A DNA stretch of 64,000 bases, taken from NCBI RefSeq assembly GCF_018812025.1, contig NC_063054.1, positions 34,899,396-34,963,395 on the forward strand, read 5' to 3'. A program made the translations under genes and the position numbers. The notes beneath the pieces were generated by a model that was given only the letters and a program-made list of their open reading frames with translations, did not search any database and had not been told where the DNA came from. Of the stretch, positions 32,320 through 42,964 are shown in pieces. Position 1 is the first letter of the stretch; every line of letters starts with the position of its first letter. Source of the DNA: Megalobrama amblycephala (Eukaryota; Chordata; Actinopteri; Cypriniformes; Xenocyprididae).

Positions 32320-33717
32320 AAGGTGGATGCGCTTCGGCGTACACCCCCCACCAATCCACCGTCACCATCTCCAGCCACTTCTCCCTCACCTGCACCAGCG
32401 AGAACCACAGTCAGCGTCAGCTCTCCTTCACCTCCGTTGTATGCCAGTCCCATGGCCAAACCAGCGCCCTACTCAGGATCGGCGGAGGACTGCAGCGGAT
32501 TCCTGCTGCAGTGTGAACTGGTCCTGGAGATGCAGCCGCACCTGTACCCGAGTGATACATCCAAGATAGCGTTCCTCATCTCCCAGTTAAGCGGCAAAGC
32601 ATTAAAATGGGCAGACTCCATCTGGTCGCAACAGGGTGCTGTCACTCAATCATATCCTGCCTTTATTTCCCATTTCCGGGAAGTTTTCGGGAAACCGATT
32701 ACAGATTCATCTGCTGGTGAGAAACTTTACAATCTTAAACAAGGATCTATGTCTATTTATGATTATGCTTTGCACTTCAGAACGCTTGCTGCTGTTAGCG
32801 GATGGAACGAACAGGCTTTGATAACCACATACCATCAAGGACTGGAACCTCGGGTACGGCTGCATCTCGCTGCATATGAGGATTCCATCGGCCTCGAGAA
32901 GTTCATTCAGCTTTCCATCCGCTGCGCCACTCGTATGCAGGCGTGCCTCCAAGAGCACCAGGACCAGTCTCTTCCCAACATGCTCCTCTGCCGATCCGAA
33001 CCCGTCAGCTCCCCAGAACCAGCCAACGAACCTATGGATGTAGAGAATTCTCGTTTAACTCCCTCTGAGCGCCATCGTCGGCTGACCCTGAACCTGTGCT
33101 TGTATTGTGGCGCTCCCGGGCATGCTATTGCGGCGTGCCCCACACGACCTCCTCGTCCCATGGTGAGTGCCATAATCCCTTCTATTCAGAAAATGAAACC
33201 ACTCACCACTGTCGTCAATCTTACTGCCACTGATATCTCCCTTACAGTGGTCGCGCTCCTCGACTCAAGGTCAGCTGGCAATTTCGTCTCCGGCACCCTC
33301 TGCCGGCAACTTCGTCTTAAGACCTCTCCGTCTCCGACGATCTACCAGATCAACTCCATAACTGGCAAGCCTCTCAGCCGTAAGCACGTCCGAACTGTGG
33401 CAGGACCACTCAAGCTTCAAGTAGGACTTCTACATCAAGAGGAATTACATCTGCTGGTTCTGGAGGATTCCACCGCTGACGTGGTTCTAGGGTGCCCCTG
33501 GTTGGAGCAGCACAATCCCACCATCTCCTGGAAAACGGGCGAAATCCTGAAGTGGGGTGAAACCTGTTTCTCTCGATGCCTCGCTGAACTTCCTGTACCA
33601 CGAACTCCTCCTTCAGATCTTCCCATCTGTGCAACATCCATTGAGAGTCCAGTAGAGAGACGTTCCATCGACATTCCCAAGTGTTACGCCCCCTTCAGCG
33701 ATGTCTTCTGCCCTTAA
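32320..33717 (+). pseudogene. Gypsy gag and protease, N-terminus missing
   Basis: In one long frame fused to the chromodomain end. Proline/serine-rich start, then the gag core ([20 protein letters not shown] ... [16 protein letters not shown]) and a zinc knuckle [14 protein letters not shown] (CX2CX4HX4C, about 33094-33135). The protease region has [13 protein letters not shown] where an active family member would have Asp-Ser-Gly, so the catalytic motif is altered to Asp-Ser-Arg. The frame stops at 33715-33717 and the RT follows in other frames. No gag start codon precedes the core in this copy. Confidence 0.85.
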
Positions 33718-33783
33718 AGGGCTTCCAAGCTGCCTCCACACCGGCCATGGGACTGTGCCATTGATCTGCTTCTGGGTGAACAA

Positions 33784-34318
33784 GTGCCAAGGGGTAAGAT
33801 CTACCCCTTATCCATCCCGGAGGAGAAGGCCATGGAGGAATACATCAAGGAGGCCCTCGCTCAAGGATACATCCGGCCGTCTACTTCCCCTGCTGCTTCC
33901 AGCTTCTTCTTTGTGGCTAAAAAGGACGGAGGCTTGTGGCCCTGTATCGACTACCGCTCACTCAACAAGATTACCGTAAAGTTCAGATATCCCCTTCCTC
34001 TCGTCCCAGCGGCCCTGGAACATCTCCGTGGTGCCACTGTGATTCACGAAGTTGGACCTCCGCAGCGCGTACAACCTCATCCGGATACGTGAGGGGGACG
34101 AGTGGAAGACCGCCTTCATTACACCTACTGGCCACTATGAGTACCTCGTGATGCCGTATGGCCTGGTCAATGCCCCCTCCGCATTCCAGGACTTCATCCA
34201 TGAGGTGCTCCGGGAGTTTCTCCATCGGTTCGTCCAAGTATACATCGACGATATACTCATCTACTCCCGGAGCCAGGCCGAACATCGCCAACACGTTGCG
34301 GAGGTCCTCACCCGCCTT
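33784..34318 (+). pseudogene. Gypsy reverse transcriptase, proximal part
   Basis: Contains [20 protein letters not shown], the DYRSLNKIT box, [20 protein letters not shown] (first catalytic Asp), [13 protein letters not shown] and the active site [12 protein letters not shown]. It is split by a frameshift near 34050-34090 between the first two boxes. It ends abruptly at VLTRL (34318), next to filler AATG and the right copy of the 17-bp repeat. The rest of the RT is at the other end of the insertion (30075 onward). Confidence 0.87.
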
Positions 34319-34473
34319 AATGTTTTTAAGGCCCTACCTCGTGCACAGATGATGTATGTTAATATTATTCCTTTCAGTGCACCTAATAAATAGTCTTTTA
34401 TCAGTTAGTAAAGACAGTTTCAAATAATATTGCAAAAATGTATAAAACAAAACATCCTCTTTAGCACCTTTAA

Positions 34474-35400
34474 TTTTAACAATTCTCTTGATTCCTGTTG
34501 AACAAACATTAAAAAGGACAAAAGCTTGCTTGAATCAGAGCTCTGCCGTGACTGTGTGCAGCGCGTTACAATACTGAGTTCTGATTGGTCAATCACTGTT
34601 ATTTATAGTTTGTTAATTATCATACAGAGAATTTTAAAATTTTGTTTACATGATAAGATTGACAAAATATACATAACACTATTAATATAAAGGTAAAGGT
34701 GGCTTTACAGAGGGGATGCTTTTTGTAATTTTTTTTTTCAACAAGGCGGATGCCATCCCCCCCCATCCCCCCTAAAATTGCGCCCTGGGTTGTTCTGTGT
34801 GTTTTTGACCCATTAAAAAGAACTGGTTCATTATAGTGATAGGTGACTACACAGCGAGCAGCTGTGCAGCAGATATGTTTTGTTGTTGTTGTTGTTTTTG
34901 CCATTTTTTTTACCGTGTTGTCATATAAGTGAAGCAGGTAAAATGGTAGTCTACAAAAAAATATTGCTTACATTTATATTTAATACTGGGATAAGTTTGG
35001 GGTAGCAATTCTTTTTGTTAGGTTTGGTTTTATTTTGTGCCCTGAGGCCACCTCTGATTATAGGTGCTGTAAGCCATTTTGCTTTGCATTTTGGCATGCT
35101 TTTTCTGGTGTTTAGTATTTGTAAACTAATGTGTCTAGCCATTCCCTTTTTCTATTATAGAAAATACTTTAAAATGGATAAGACATGAAGGTCTCATTTT
35201 GCATAGACTTGTTGTACATTTTGAGCATTGTTCATCCATATGGGTACTTACTTCAGGTACATGTTCATAAGCTTTTATGATCTCATAGTGCTTCACATGC
35301 AACAGATTTTAGTATCACGATGACAACCAGAAGTTTACTGACAAATTTAAAAAAATGAACTACAGGATATAAAGGAATTACAGGAAAAAAAAACTTTATT
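34474..35400. other. Intergenic between TTAA element C and TAAR gene 2
   Basis: No gene seen. A stretch near 35090-35130 (GCATTTTGGCATGCTTTTTC) resembles 43200-43240, so a dispersed repeat or shared TAAR-block flank is present. Confidence 0.45.
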
Positions 35401-35429
35401 GTGATGTCTGAAATAAGTGTGAACAGCGT

Positions 35430-36458
35430 TCATTCAAAAGTCAATGTGTCTGAATCCTTGATGCCACAGATATAGATGGATATAAGAATCTTAAATGCAT
35501 TCTGAAAACAAGGGTAGAAAAATCCATAAATCAAAGGATTACAAGTAGAGTTCAAATATGCAAACCAAACCAAAGCATCAAAAACATCAGTGGGGGTTAA
35601 AAATTTGAAAAAAGGATTGAGAGCAGCAGCAGTAAAAATAGGCAGCCAGCAGAGCAAAAAAACACCCATGACAATGGACAGAGTTTTTGCTGCTTTTCTC
35701 TCTCTGTGTGCAGAACTTTGGCTTTTTAACACTCCTGTTGCTGCCACAGTCACTCTTTCTGACATAACCTTTGCATGTTTTCTTGCAACATGGAAGATTT
35801 TCATATACAGAGAGGTCATGATTGACCCAGGAAGAAAGAATGTGAGAATTGGACATATAATACCCCACTCTTTGTTAAAAAACAGAACACAACTTCCCAC
35901 ACAGTAAACCTGTAATATAAGCATCTCTAGTCCAACTGCATTTACTCCTGAGAACACAATAGAAAAACTGTACACAAATGAAAACAGCCATGTGAAGGTA
36001 GTAAATACAGTCACAGTGTTGTTTGTGACCCTCATTTTGTACCTTAAAGGATCACAAATGGCCCAGTACCTGTCAACAGATATTAAACTGAGATGCAGTA
36101 TGGAAGAGATACAGAAAGTCATGTCTAAACTAGAATGTACTTTACACACAACATCTCCCAGATACCAGCAGCCTTCAACAGATCGCACCATGCTGTACGG
36201 CATGACAAAAGAGCCCAGCAGACAATCACTGGCAGCCAGAGAGCGAACGATCAGATGAGTTGGAGACTGTAGATGTTTGAAGTGAGAGATGGAGATGATG
36301 ATTAGCAGATTCCCAAAAACTGTTGTGAGGATCATCAGCACCATGAAAACATACATCGCCACTTTAACTACAGCAAGACGTTGTACTTTAGGACAGGAAT
36401 CCAGTAGGAGTGGATAACAGAGAAGCACATTCTCAGTGCCAGTTTCATTTGAAGTCAT
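35430..36458 (-). CDS. taar: TAAR-like receptor 2, intact, 342 residues
   Basis: Class A GPCR of the trace amine-associated receptor family, expected in the plasma membrane and cilia of olfactory neurons and coupled to a stimulatory G protein. Single exon. Residues: glycosylation site NET at 4, N-terminal Cys14 and Cys22, TM1 ~30-55 (GN50), TM2 with Asp78, Cys105, amine-binding Asp112 in TM3, DRY 129-131, Pro210 in TM5, CWLP 270-273, Tyr301, NPLIY 307-311. The TM5 positions that hold a second Asp in diamine receptors are Cys202 and Pro203, so a single-Asp monoamine type is inferred. Start at MTSNETG is used because it is shared by all copies; an in-frame ATG at 36593 would add 45 residues. 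Confidence 0.93.
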   Translation of the reverse strand: MTSNETGTENVLLCYPLLLDSCPKVQRLAVVKVAMYVFMVLMILTTVFGNLLIIISISHFKHLQSPTHLIVRSLAASDCLLGSFVMPYSMVRSVEGCWYLGDVVCKVHSSLDMTFCISSILHLSLISVDRYWAICDPLRYKMRVTNNTVTVFTTFTWLFSFVYSFSIVFSGVNAVGLEMLILQVYCVGSCVLFFNKEWGIICPILTFFLPGSIMTSLYMKIFHVARKHAKVMSERVTVAATGVLKSQSSAHRERKAAKTLSIVMGVFLLCWLPIFTAAALNPFFKFLTPTDVFDALVWFAYLNSTCNPLIYGFFYPCFQNAFKILISIYICGIKDSDTLTFE

Positions 36459-36630
36459 CACGTCTGCTTCAGATGCAGAGATAAATTCCTCAGTTGTAGA
36501 AAGGCAAAGTATAAGCAAAATAATTTTGTAAATGATAGGTTTGTAAAGGGCAACATCCAAAAAAAGGTGAATGTATATATAGTACATGCCCATATAGCTT
36601 AACTCTCTGAATGGAGCAGTTCAGTCTTGT

Positions 36631-36694
36631 TCATATATACTCTCAGAAGTTTGAGTTAACCCCCCTACATCTGTCAATGTAACCCATAGTAACA
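36631..36694 (-). promoter_or_regulatory. Conserved TAAR promoter block, gene 2
   Basis: Minus-strand TATATATGAACAAG preceded by GGGGGTTAACTCAAACTTC and a GTTAC...GGGTTAC-type palindrome, ~180 bp upstream of the ATG. Confidence 0.65.
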
Positions 36695-36699
36695 TAAAC

Positions 36700-37290
36700 A
36701 GCATGAAGTACTGCATCATTCAGAAACACACAGACATCAAGAATCAGCATATGAATCTCAACAATGGTGTCTATCAACAAGATATATACAGATCACAAAA
36801 TAAGTAACTAAGTCACAACAAAACAGCAAAAATAAAAGCATAGAGTAAAAGACTTCTTGAGAGATCTAATGTGTTATTTTATTTGCAATTGATTTCATGT
36901 AAAGCAGAAAGGATACTTGGCTGTCAGCTGTAGTTGTGTTTCTGCTCATCATCTCTTTTTTCTGTATTTGTTTTTCCACTTTTCTTCTCTGATTCTGCTT
37001 GTTAACAGCAGGTGTTCATCACTAACATTCAATCATCACTCGATTAATTGCTTAATTATCTCATAACTCCAGCATTGATTCACCCTGCATTCCAATTTGC
37101 ATACTATCCACCCTAAATAGTATAGAATATTACTAATGTCACATACTATTTAGGATGGATAGTATGCACATTGAGACGCAGGTTAAGTGTTACTTTAGCA
37201 CTCTGAGCACATATCTGAGCAGTAGGCTACTTTTAACACTGAAGATTTTACTATGTGGCCCTTGAATGGTCTTGGTTTGGGTCTGGGCCT
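36700..37290. other. Intergenic with a small palindrome at 37091-37170
   Basis: GCATACTATCCACCCTAAAT and its near-complement ATTTAGGATGGATAGTATGC (37098-37163) form an imperfect hairpin around TAATGTCAC. It is likely a small foldback MITE. Nothing else recognised. Confidence 0.5.
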
Positions 37291-37292
37291 TG

Positions 37293-37643
37293 GGCTGCAT
37301 CTGAAATCGCATACCTCCCTACAATACAGTAGGCAAAAAACAGTATGTGACAAAATAAGTATGACTGAATTCACAGTACTCATAAAAGAGTATTCAAAAA
37401 GTACCTGGATGACCTATTATTTTCAGTGATTCTGAAATGTGCACATGATGTACATTTTACTATCCCATGAGGCCACTGGAAAGGATTTGTGAATGGCAGT
37501 GAAGAGACACAACTGACGCTAGTAGGTCCAGATTATATTCATACTACACACATTCATATGAAATAAGTACTTTTCTAGTGGCTGCAAAGTAATAACTTAT
37601 TCATAATAATTACTCAAGAGAGTATGCGATTTTGAATGCAGCC
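37293..37643. mobile_element. MITE with GGCTGCATYYRAAATCGCATAC termini
   Basis: Left end GGCTGCATCTGAAATCGC and right end complement of GGCTGCATTCAAAATCGC enclose 350 bp without coding potential. Target duplication not clear; superfamily not assigned. Confidence 0.7.
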
Positions 37644-37644
37644 A

Positions 37645-38530
37645 TGATCTTGGAGGACTGGTCTTGACTGCACCCACAGCCGGCGATTCATGTTTCTGCT
37701 GGTGGGTGCCCACATTTGCCAACCAAACAAAACCACATATTCTTTCAATGAGTGTTATCGCGAGTCACATTCTCACTGATATACCTGATGACACAGAATT
37801 CTTTATCAGTAGTCAATAAAAGATATAGGCTAGCCTATTCTCATACATTATGCACTCTAAAATGGTTAATTAAAGCTTCTTTACAAATGATTTAGAATAG
37901 TATATTTAGAATAGTATAGTTCTAAAAATATTTGTAACTGTCAAAAACTCTATTCAAAGCCACTTTGTAACTACACAGACTATGAACTTTCAAATTGTAA
38001 GTGATTTCCCACCAATCATGTCTTTTTTCTCTTTTAAATTTTTGAACAGATCGTGTAAGTGTGGCCAGCTTCCCTTGTTCAGTTGAGGATACAAATCAGG
38101 AAATTTAAATCAAACAAATTGCCAAAATGTGAATGTTTTTTTAAATGGAGGCCATTTTAATGTAAATCCATTAAAATGTCAGTTTAATATATTAAGATCA
38201 ATTTAAAATGTTAATTTCACAAAAATGCAGGCTATTTAGGTTGATCTATTCTGAAATATATATATACATCTGAACATTGTAGGCCTGCAAACAAATTTCT
38301 GCAATTTATTTGAAAATGTCTATTTTAATCATTTTTTGAGCATTGATTTTAACCCTGCATGTGTCATGTCCCAGCCCATTTTTTCCCACCTGATTACTTA
38401 AAATATTAAAATCACTGCTTCCAAAAGCAGAAAGTACATAAGAAACATAAGAGTAAATTTACAAAATGGCTTCAGCATAACATAACTAAAAATAATTACA
38501 CAATGTATTGCCTGTAATGAATGTGCTGTA
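37645..38530. repeat. TAAR 3'-flank duplication unit
   Basis: From about 37920 to 38470 this DNA resembles 41270-41640, 51180-51560 and 56440-56960, each just downstream of a TAAR copy (words such as AAATCAGGAAATTTAAATCAA and TTAAAATGTxAGTTTAATG). The receptor genes were duplicated with at least ~600 bp of downstream DNA. Confidence 0.7.
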
Positions 38531-38533
38531 TAT

Positions 38534-39563
38534 TCATTCATAAATCAAGGTGTTTGAATCTTTGATGCCACAGATATAAGTGGATATAAGAATCTTAAAT
38601 GCATTCTGAAAACAAGGGTAGAAAAATCCATAGATTAAGGGGTTACAAGTGGAGTTAAAATATGCAAACCAAAATACAGCATCAAAAATATCAGCTGGAG
38701 TAAAAAAAATTGAAAAAAGGGTCAAGAGCATTAACAATGAAATAAGGCAGCCAGCAAAACAGAAAAACACCAATAACAATGGCCAGAGTTTTCGCTGCTT
38801 TTCTCTCTCTGTGTGCAGAGCGTTGGCTCTTTAACCCTCCTGCTGTAGCCACAGTCACTCTTTCTGACATAACCTTTGCATGTTTTCGTGCAACATGGAA
38901 GATTTTTATATACAGAGAGGCCATGATTGAGCCAGGAAGGAAAAATATAAGAACTGGACATATAAGACCCCACTGTTTGTTAAAAAACAGAACACAACTT
39001 CCCACACAGTAAACCTGCATGATAAATGACTCCAGGCCAATTGTGTTCACCCCTGAAAACACAACATAAAAACTGTACATAAATGAAAACAGCCATGTGA
39101 AGGTAGTAAATACAGTCACAGTGTTGTTTGTGACCCGCATTTTGTACCTTAAAGGATCACAAATGGCCCAGTACCTGTCAACAGATATTAAACTGAGATG
39201 CAGTATGGAAGCGATACAGAAGGTCATGTCTAAACTAGAATGCACTTTACACACAAAATCTCCCAGATACCAGCAGCCTTCAACAGATCGCACCATGCTG
39301 TACGGCATGACCAAAGAGCCCAGCAGACAATCACAAGCTGCCAGAGACTGAACGATCATGTGAGTTGGAGACTGTAGATGTTTGAAGTGAGAGATGGAGA
39401 TGATGATCAGCAGATTCCCAAAAACTGTTGTGAGGATCATCAGCATCAAGAAAGCATACATTGCTACTTTAATTACAGCAAGACGTTGTACTTTAGGACA
39501 GGAATCCAGCAGGAGTGGATAGCAGAGAAACACATCCTCAGTGTCAGTTTCATTTGAAGTCAT
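38534..39563 (-). pseudogene. taar: TAAR-like receptor 3, one-base frameshift before TM7
   Basis: Full-length TAAR except for one extra T in a T8 run (38702-38709 on the plus strand) where gene 4 has seven. Translation from MTSNETDTEDVF runs through TM6 (CWLPYFIVNALDPFFNFF) and then stops after YSS; the correct TM7 (FDAVFWFAYFNSTCNPLIY) and tail ...SNTLIYE are intact in the next frame. 1030 bases minus one is exactly 343 codons. TM3 Asp, DRYWAICDPLRY and both N-terminal Cys are present. Because the only defect is a homopolymer indel, an assembly error or a polymorphic allele is possible; in that case this would be a sixth functional gene. Confidence 0.9.
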
Positions 39564-39742
39564 CACGTCTGCCCAAGATGCTGAGATAAATTTGTTTGTA
39601 ATTGTAAAAAAGCAAGCAATTATAAGTATATATTATATATAGGTAAATTATGGCTTGGTGGAGACCAATATCGAAAGAAAGGTGTATATATAGTACATGC
39701 CCATCTAGTTTAACTCCCTAAACTCAGAGCAGCTCAGTTGTG

Positions 39743-39805
39743 TCCATATATACTCTTAGATTCGAGGTAACCTCCCTACATCTTTCACTGTAACCCATAG
39801 TTACA
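39743..39805 (-). promoter_or_regulatory. Conserved TAAR promoter block, gene 3
   Basis: Minus-strand GTAACTATGGGTTAC, GGGAGGTTACCTCGAATCTA and GAGTATATATGGACAC, ~185 bp upstream of the ATG. Confidence 0.65.
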
Positions 39806-39809
39806 AAAA

Positions 39810-41650
39810 CAACATGAACTCAGGAGATTAAAAAGAAAAAAATCAAACTGTGTCTTGAAATTGAGATTGACTAAAAACAGAATGTGTTACTTATTGAAAT
39901 GTGTTTCTTTGACCTTACTGACCTTAAAATCATTGGTCTTAAAAAAAATGTAATAAAAGAGTGACATACTTCATATACAAGAGTGTGATGTGATATAATA
40001 TGCAAGGCTCTCAGGAGAATGTAAACATTTTGCGAGCAAAGGCAAAGTTTCTCGGGGGAATGCAAAACATTTGCGAAAGAACGCAAAAGCATTAACTTAT
40101 TTTTCCTCCCATCTCATATTTTTTTTCAACCACCATGTGCCCTTAGGGGCTCCTTAATTTTGTAAATACAGTCGTGGGAAAAATGATAGAGCATAAGTTG
40201 TGTGTTTTTGCTCTTGTGGTTTTTACTTATATGATGTACCATGGCTGCCAAAAACATTTCTGTAGACAAAGGAAAATGAAAATAGATATTTTTGCTGACG
40301 TTGCACTTTTGATGTCACTTCACGAACTAGAGGTTATATTGTGAGTTTTACCCACATCAGGAATTTTAATTGGGTTTGCTATTTATATACCTATTAATTG
40401 CACTTTGATGCTTGTGTATAGACAATACACGAGTAAATGCGAAGAGAAGAGTGAATGAAGAGAAAAGAGCTGTCTTTGTAGGCTATTAATAATGGTCTTG
40501 ACTGAGATCAGAAAATATCAGTTCATTTATTATTTTGATGATGTGTACAGACTACAGTGAGTTAAAAAGTAAGCAAGTTTTCATTCCTTTTTTGTATGGA
40601 GTTTCAGTCAGCTTCGGGCTGAAACTTTTCCTGGGACCTGGCAATCCTCATTGCTTGGCGTGAGCCCAGTTTGCAATGCCAGAGACACAGCAACATGATA
40701 TATATTTCAAGGGAGGACCTGATTTGTTACCACACAGGTCCGCTGTCGATCTCATAATTCACAGTGAAGTTCAACTTCAAAAGGAATTATTTGAAAACAC
40801 TCGCTCTGTTCCGCTCGCTCCGCACCAGTGAACACGCTCTGTTATTAGTCAGTGGTGGGCGTTCCTGTTATTGGTTGGCTAGTAACATTTATTAATGACA
40901 TTTATAGATGTCATTCCATGTTATTCACATTCTGATAAAAATAAACATTGAGGGAGAAAATATTATACTGTATATAAAGTGACCTGTAGGCAATAACAGA
41001 CTTCAGAATGGACTAACATAATAATGTAAGAAATTTAATAATAAAACAGACTTGAAATTTGACTTGTGTCTAAACAACAGTTAAATACGAATAAATCATA
41101 AAACTGGGATTTTTTTTACATTTAGCTAAACTGGGGCCCTATATGAGCCTATAGGGCCTGTATGAGTCTATTTACACTGAGTGTGCTCCTCACCACCTCA
41201 TACATTTATATGATTTTTAAACAACTTTATGATTTCCTTTCCCACACAATGCTCCATTAATGTTCAATAATATATTGAATCCAAATCCTGGATGCAAATC
41301 AGGAAATTTAAATCAAATAAACTGCCAAAATATGAATAAATCTATTAAAATGTGAGTTTAATGTATTAAACATATTTAACATATTAATGTCACAAAAATG
41401 GAGGCTATTTAGATTTTAATTCTATTGAAATATATTTTTCTAAACACAGTACAAGCAAATTTCTCCGAAAATGTCTATTTTTAAAAAAGGGTTTTTTGAA
41501 CATTAATTTTAGACCTGCATGCCATGTTTGAGCCCCTCTTTTCCACCAGATTACAAAATGTAAAGATCGCTTTTCATAAGAAAGTATATTTGCAAAATGG
41601 CTTCAGCATATATGAACTAAAAAGAATTACAAAAAAAAATCATTGTGATG
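39810..41650. other. Intergenic, TAAR 3' flank from ~41270
   Basis: No gene. CAATGCCAGAGACACAGCAACATGAT (split at 40675-40700) recurs near 48898-48922, so a dispersed repeat is present. 41270-41640 is the 3'-flank duplication unit of gene 4. Confidence 0.45.
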
Positions 41651-41675
41651 CTCAAAATAAGCGTGCTTGTTGTAT

Positions 41676-42695
41676 TCATTCAAAATTCAAGGTGTTTGAA
41701 TCCTTGATGCCACAGATATAAGTGGATATAAGAATCTTAAATGCATTCTGAAAACAAGGGTAGAAAAATCCATAAATCAAGGGGTTACAGGTGGAGTTAA
41801 AATATGCAAACCAAATTACAGCATCAAAAATATCAGCTGGTGTAAAAAAATTGAAAAAGGGGTTGAGAGCATTAACAATGAAAAAAGGCAGCCAGCAAAA
41901 CAGAAAAACACCAATAACAATGGCCAAAATTTTTGCTGCTTTTCCTTCTCTGTGTGCAGAGCGTTGGCTCTTCAACCCTCCTGCTGTCACTCTTTCTGAC
42001 ATAACCTTTGCATGTTTTCTTGCAACATGGAAGATTTTCATATACAGAGAGGTCATGATTGTTCCGGGAAGGAAGAATGTGACAATTGGACATATAAGAC
42101 CCCACTGTTTGTTAAAAAACAGAACACAACTTCCCACACAGTAAACCTGCATGATAAACGACTCCAGGCCAATAGTGTTCACCCCTGAAAACACAACATA
42201 AAAGCTGTACACAAATGCAAACAGCCATGTGAAGGTTGTAAATACAGTCACAGTGTTGTTTGTGACCCTCATTTTGTACCTTAAAGGATCACAAATGGCC
42301 CAGTACCTGTCAACAGATATTAAACTGAGATGCAGCATGGAAGAGATACAGAAGGTCGTGTCTAAACTAGAATGCACTTTACACACAAAATCTCCCAGAT
42401 ACCAGCAGCCTTCAACAGATCGCACCATGCTGTGCGGCATGACAAAAGAGCCCAGCAGACAATCACTGGCAGCCAGAGAGCGAACGATCAGATGAGTTGG
42501 AGACTGCAGATGTTTGAAGTGAGAGATGGAGATGATGATCAGCAGATTCCCAAAAACTGTTGTGAGGATAATCAGCATCAAGAAAGCATACATTGCCACT
42601 TTAACTACAGTAAAACGTTGTACTTTTGGACAGGAGTCCGACCGGAGTGGATAGCAGAGAAACACATTCTCATTGTCAGTTTCATTTGAAGTCAT
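41676..42695 (-). CDS. taar: TAAR-like receptor 4, intact, 339 residues
   Basis: Intact single-exon receptor starting MTSNETDNENVFLCYPLRSD and ending ...SNTLNFE. It is closest to gene 3 over TM4-TM6 (GVNTIGLESFIMQVYC, CPIVTFFLPG). It differs by Thr after the TM3 Asp (SLDTTFCISSML), by MPHSMVRS at the end of TM2, and by a three-residue deletion in intracellular loop 3 (SERVTAGGLK). TM3 Asp, DRYW, CWLPFF and NSTCNPLIY are kept. The upstream in-frame extension to 42812 is considered untranslated. TAAR subtype not assigned without a tree. Confidence 0.93.
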   Translation of the reverse strand: MTSNETDNENVFLCYPLRSDSCPKVQRFTVVKVAMYAFLMLIILTTVFGNLLIIISISHFKHLQSPTHLIVRSLAASDCLLGSFVMPHSMVRSVEGCWYLGDFVCKVHSSLDTTFCISSMLHLSLISVDRYWAICDPLRYKMRVTNNTVTVFTTFTWLFAFVYSFYVVFSGVNTIGLESFIMQVYCVGSCVLFFNKQWGLICPIVTFFLPGTIMTSLYMKIFHVARKHAKVMSERVTAGGLKSQRSAHREGKAAKILAIVIGVFLFCWLPFFIVNALNPFFNFFTPADIFDAVIWFAYFNSTCNPLIYGFFYPCFQNAFKILISTYICGIKDSNTLNFE

Positions 42696-42895
42696 CACGT
42701 CTGCTCCGGAGATGCTGAGATGATTTTCCCTGTAACTGTAAAAAGGCAAGCAATCATAAACATAAGTATAATCAAAATAATTTTGTAAATGATAGTTTTT
42801 GCAAAAGACCAATATCCAAAGAAAGGTTTAGATATATATATATACTACATGGCCATTTAGTTTAACTCTCTAAACTCAGAGTAGCTCAGCTGATT

Positions 42896-42964
42896 CCATA
42901 TATACTCTAAGATTCGAGGTAACCCCCACTACCACCACGTCTGTCAGTGTAACCCATAGTTACA
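42896..42964 (-). promoter_or_regulatory. Conserved TAAR promoter block, gene 4
   Basis: Minus-strand GTAACTATGGGTTACACTG, GGGGGTTACCTCGAATCTT and GAGTATATATGGAA; an extra ACCACC between the two boxes relative to other copies. Confidence 0.65.

Larger units (their letters stand above)
30063..34322 (+). mobile_element. Circularly permuted, LTR-less Ty3/Gypsy (chromovirus) element
   Basis: Order in the DNA: C-terminal end of reverse transcriptase, RNase H, integrase, chromodomain, purine tract, gag, protease, N-terminal two thirds of reverse transcriptase. A normal element runs gag-protease-RT-RNase H-integrase. Start and end of the insert fall at about the same point in RT, so the sequence is a rotated circle. 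No LTR or primer-binding site lies between the purine tract (GGGGGGGGGAGAG, 32301-32313) and gag, and none flanks the insert. A 17-bp direct repeat flanks it. Confidence 0.88.
29669..34469 (+). mobile_element. TTAA element copy C, split by a Gypsy insertion
   Basis: The most complete member of the family: starts AGGTGCTAAAGAGGATC after TTAA (29665-29668) and ends AGCACCT before TTAA (34470-34473). The host element is 29669-30062 and 34340-34469. It keeps the left part missing from copy A and the uninterrupted site (about 29713) where copy B holds a nested element. The 17-bp TTTTTAAGGCCCTACCT is present on both sides of the inserted Gypsy DNA but once in copies A and B. Confidence 0.85.

Noticed and set aside
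31449..34294. Many minus-strand ORFs of 65-129 residues
   Set aside because: Antisense shadows of the GC-rich Gypsy pol and gag.
35587..36258. Plus- and minus-strand ORFs inside TAAR genes (for example MKVVNTVTVLFVT on the plus strand)
   Set aside because: The same antisense ORFs recur in every TAAR copy because the receptor sequence is conserved; the receptor frame carries all GPCR motifs.
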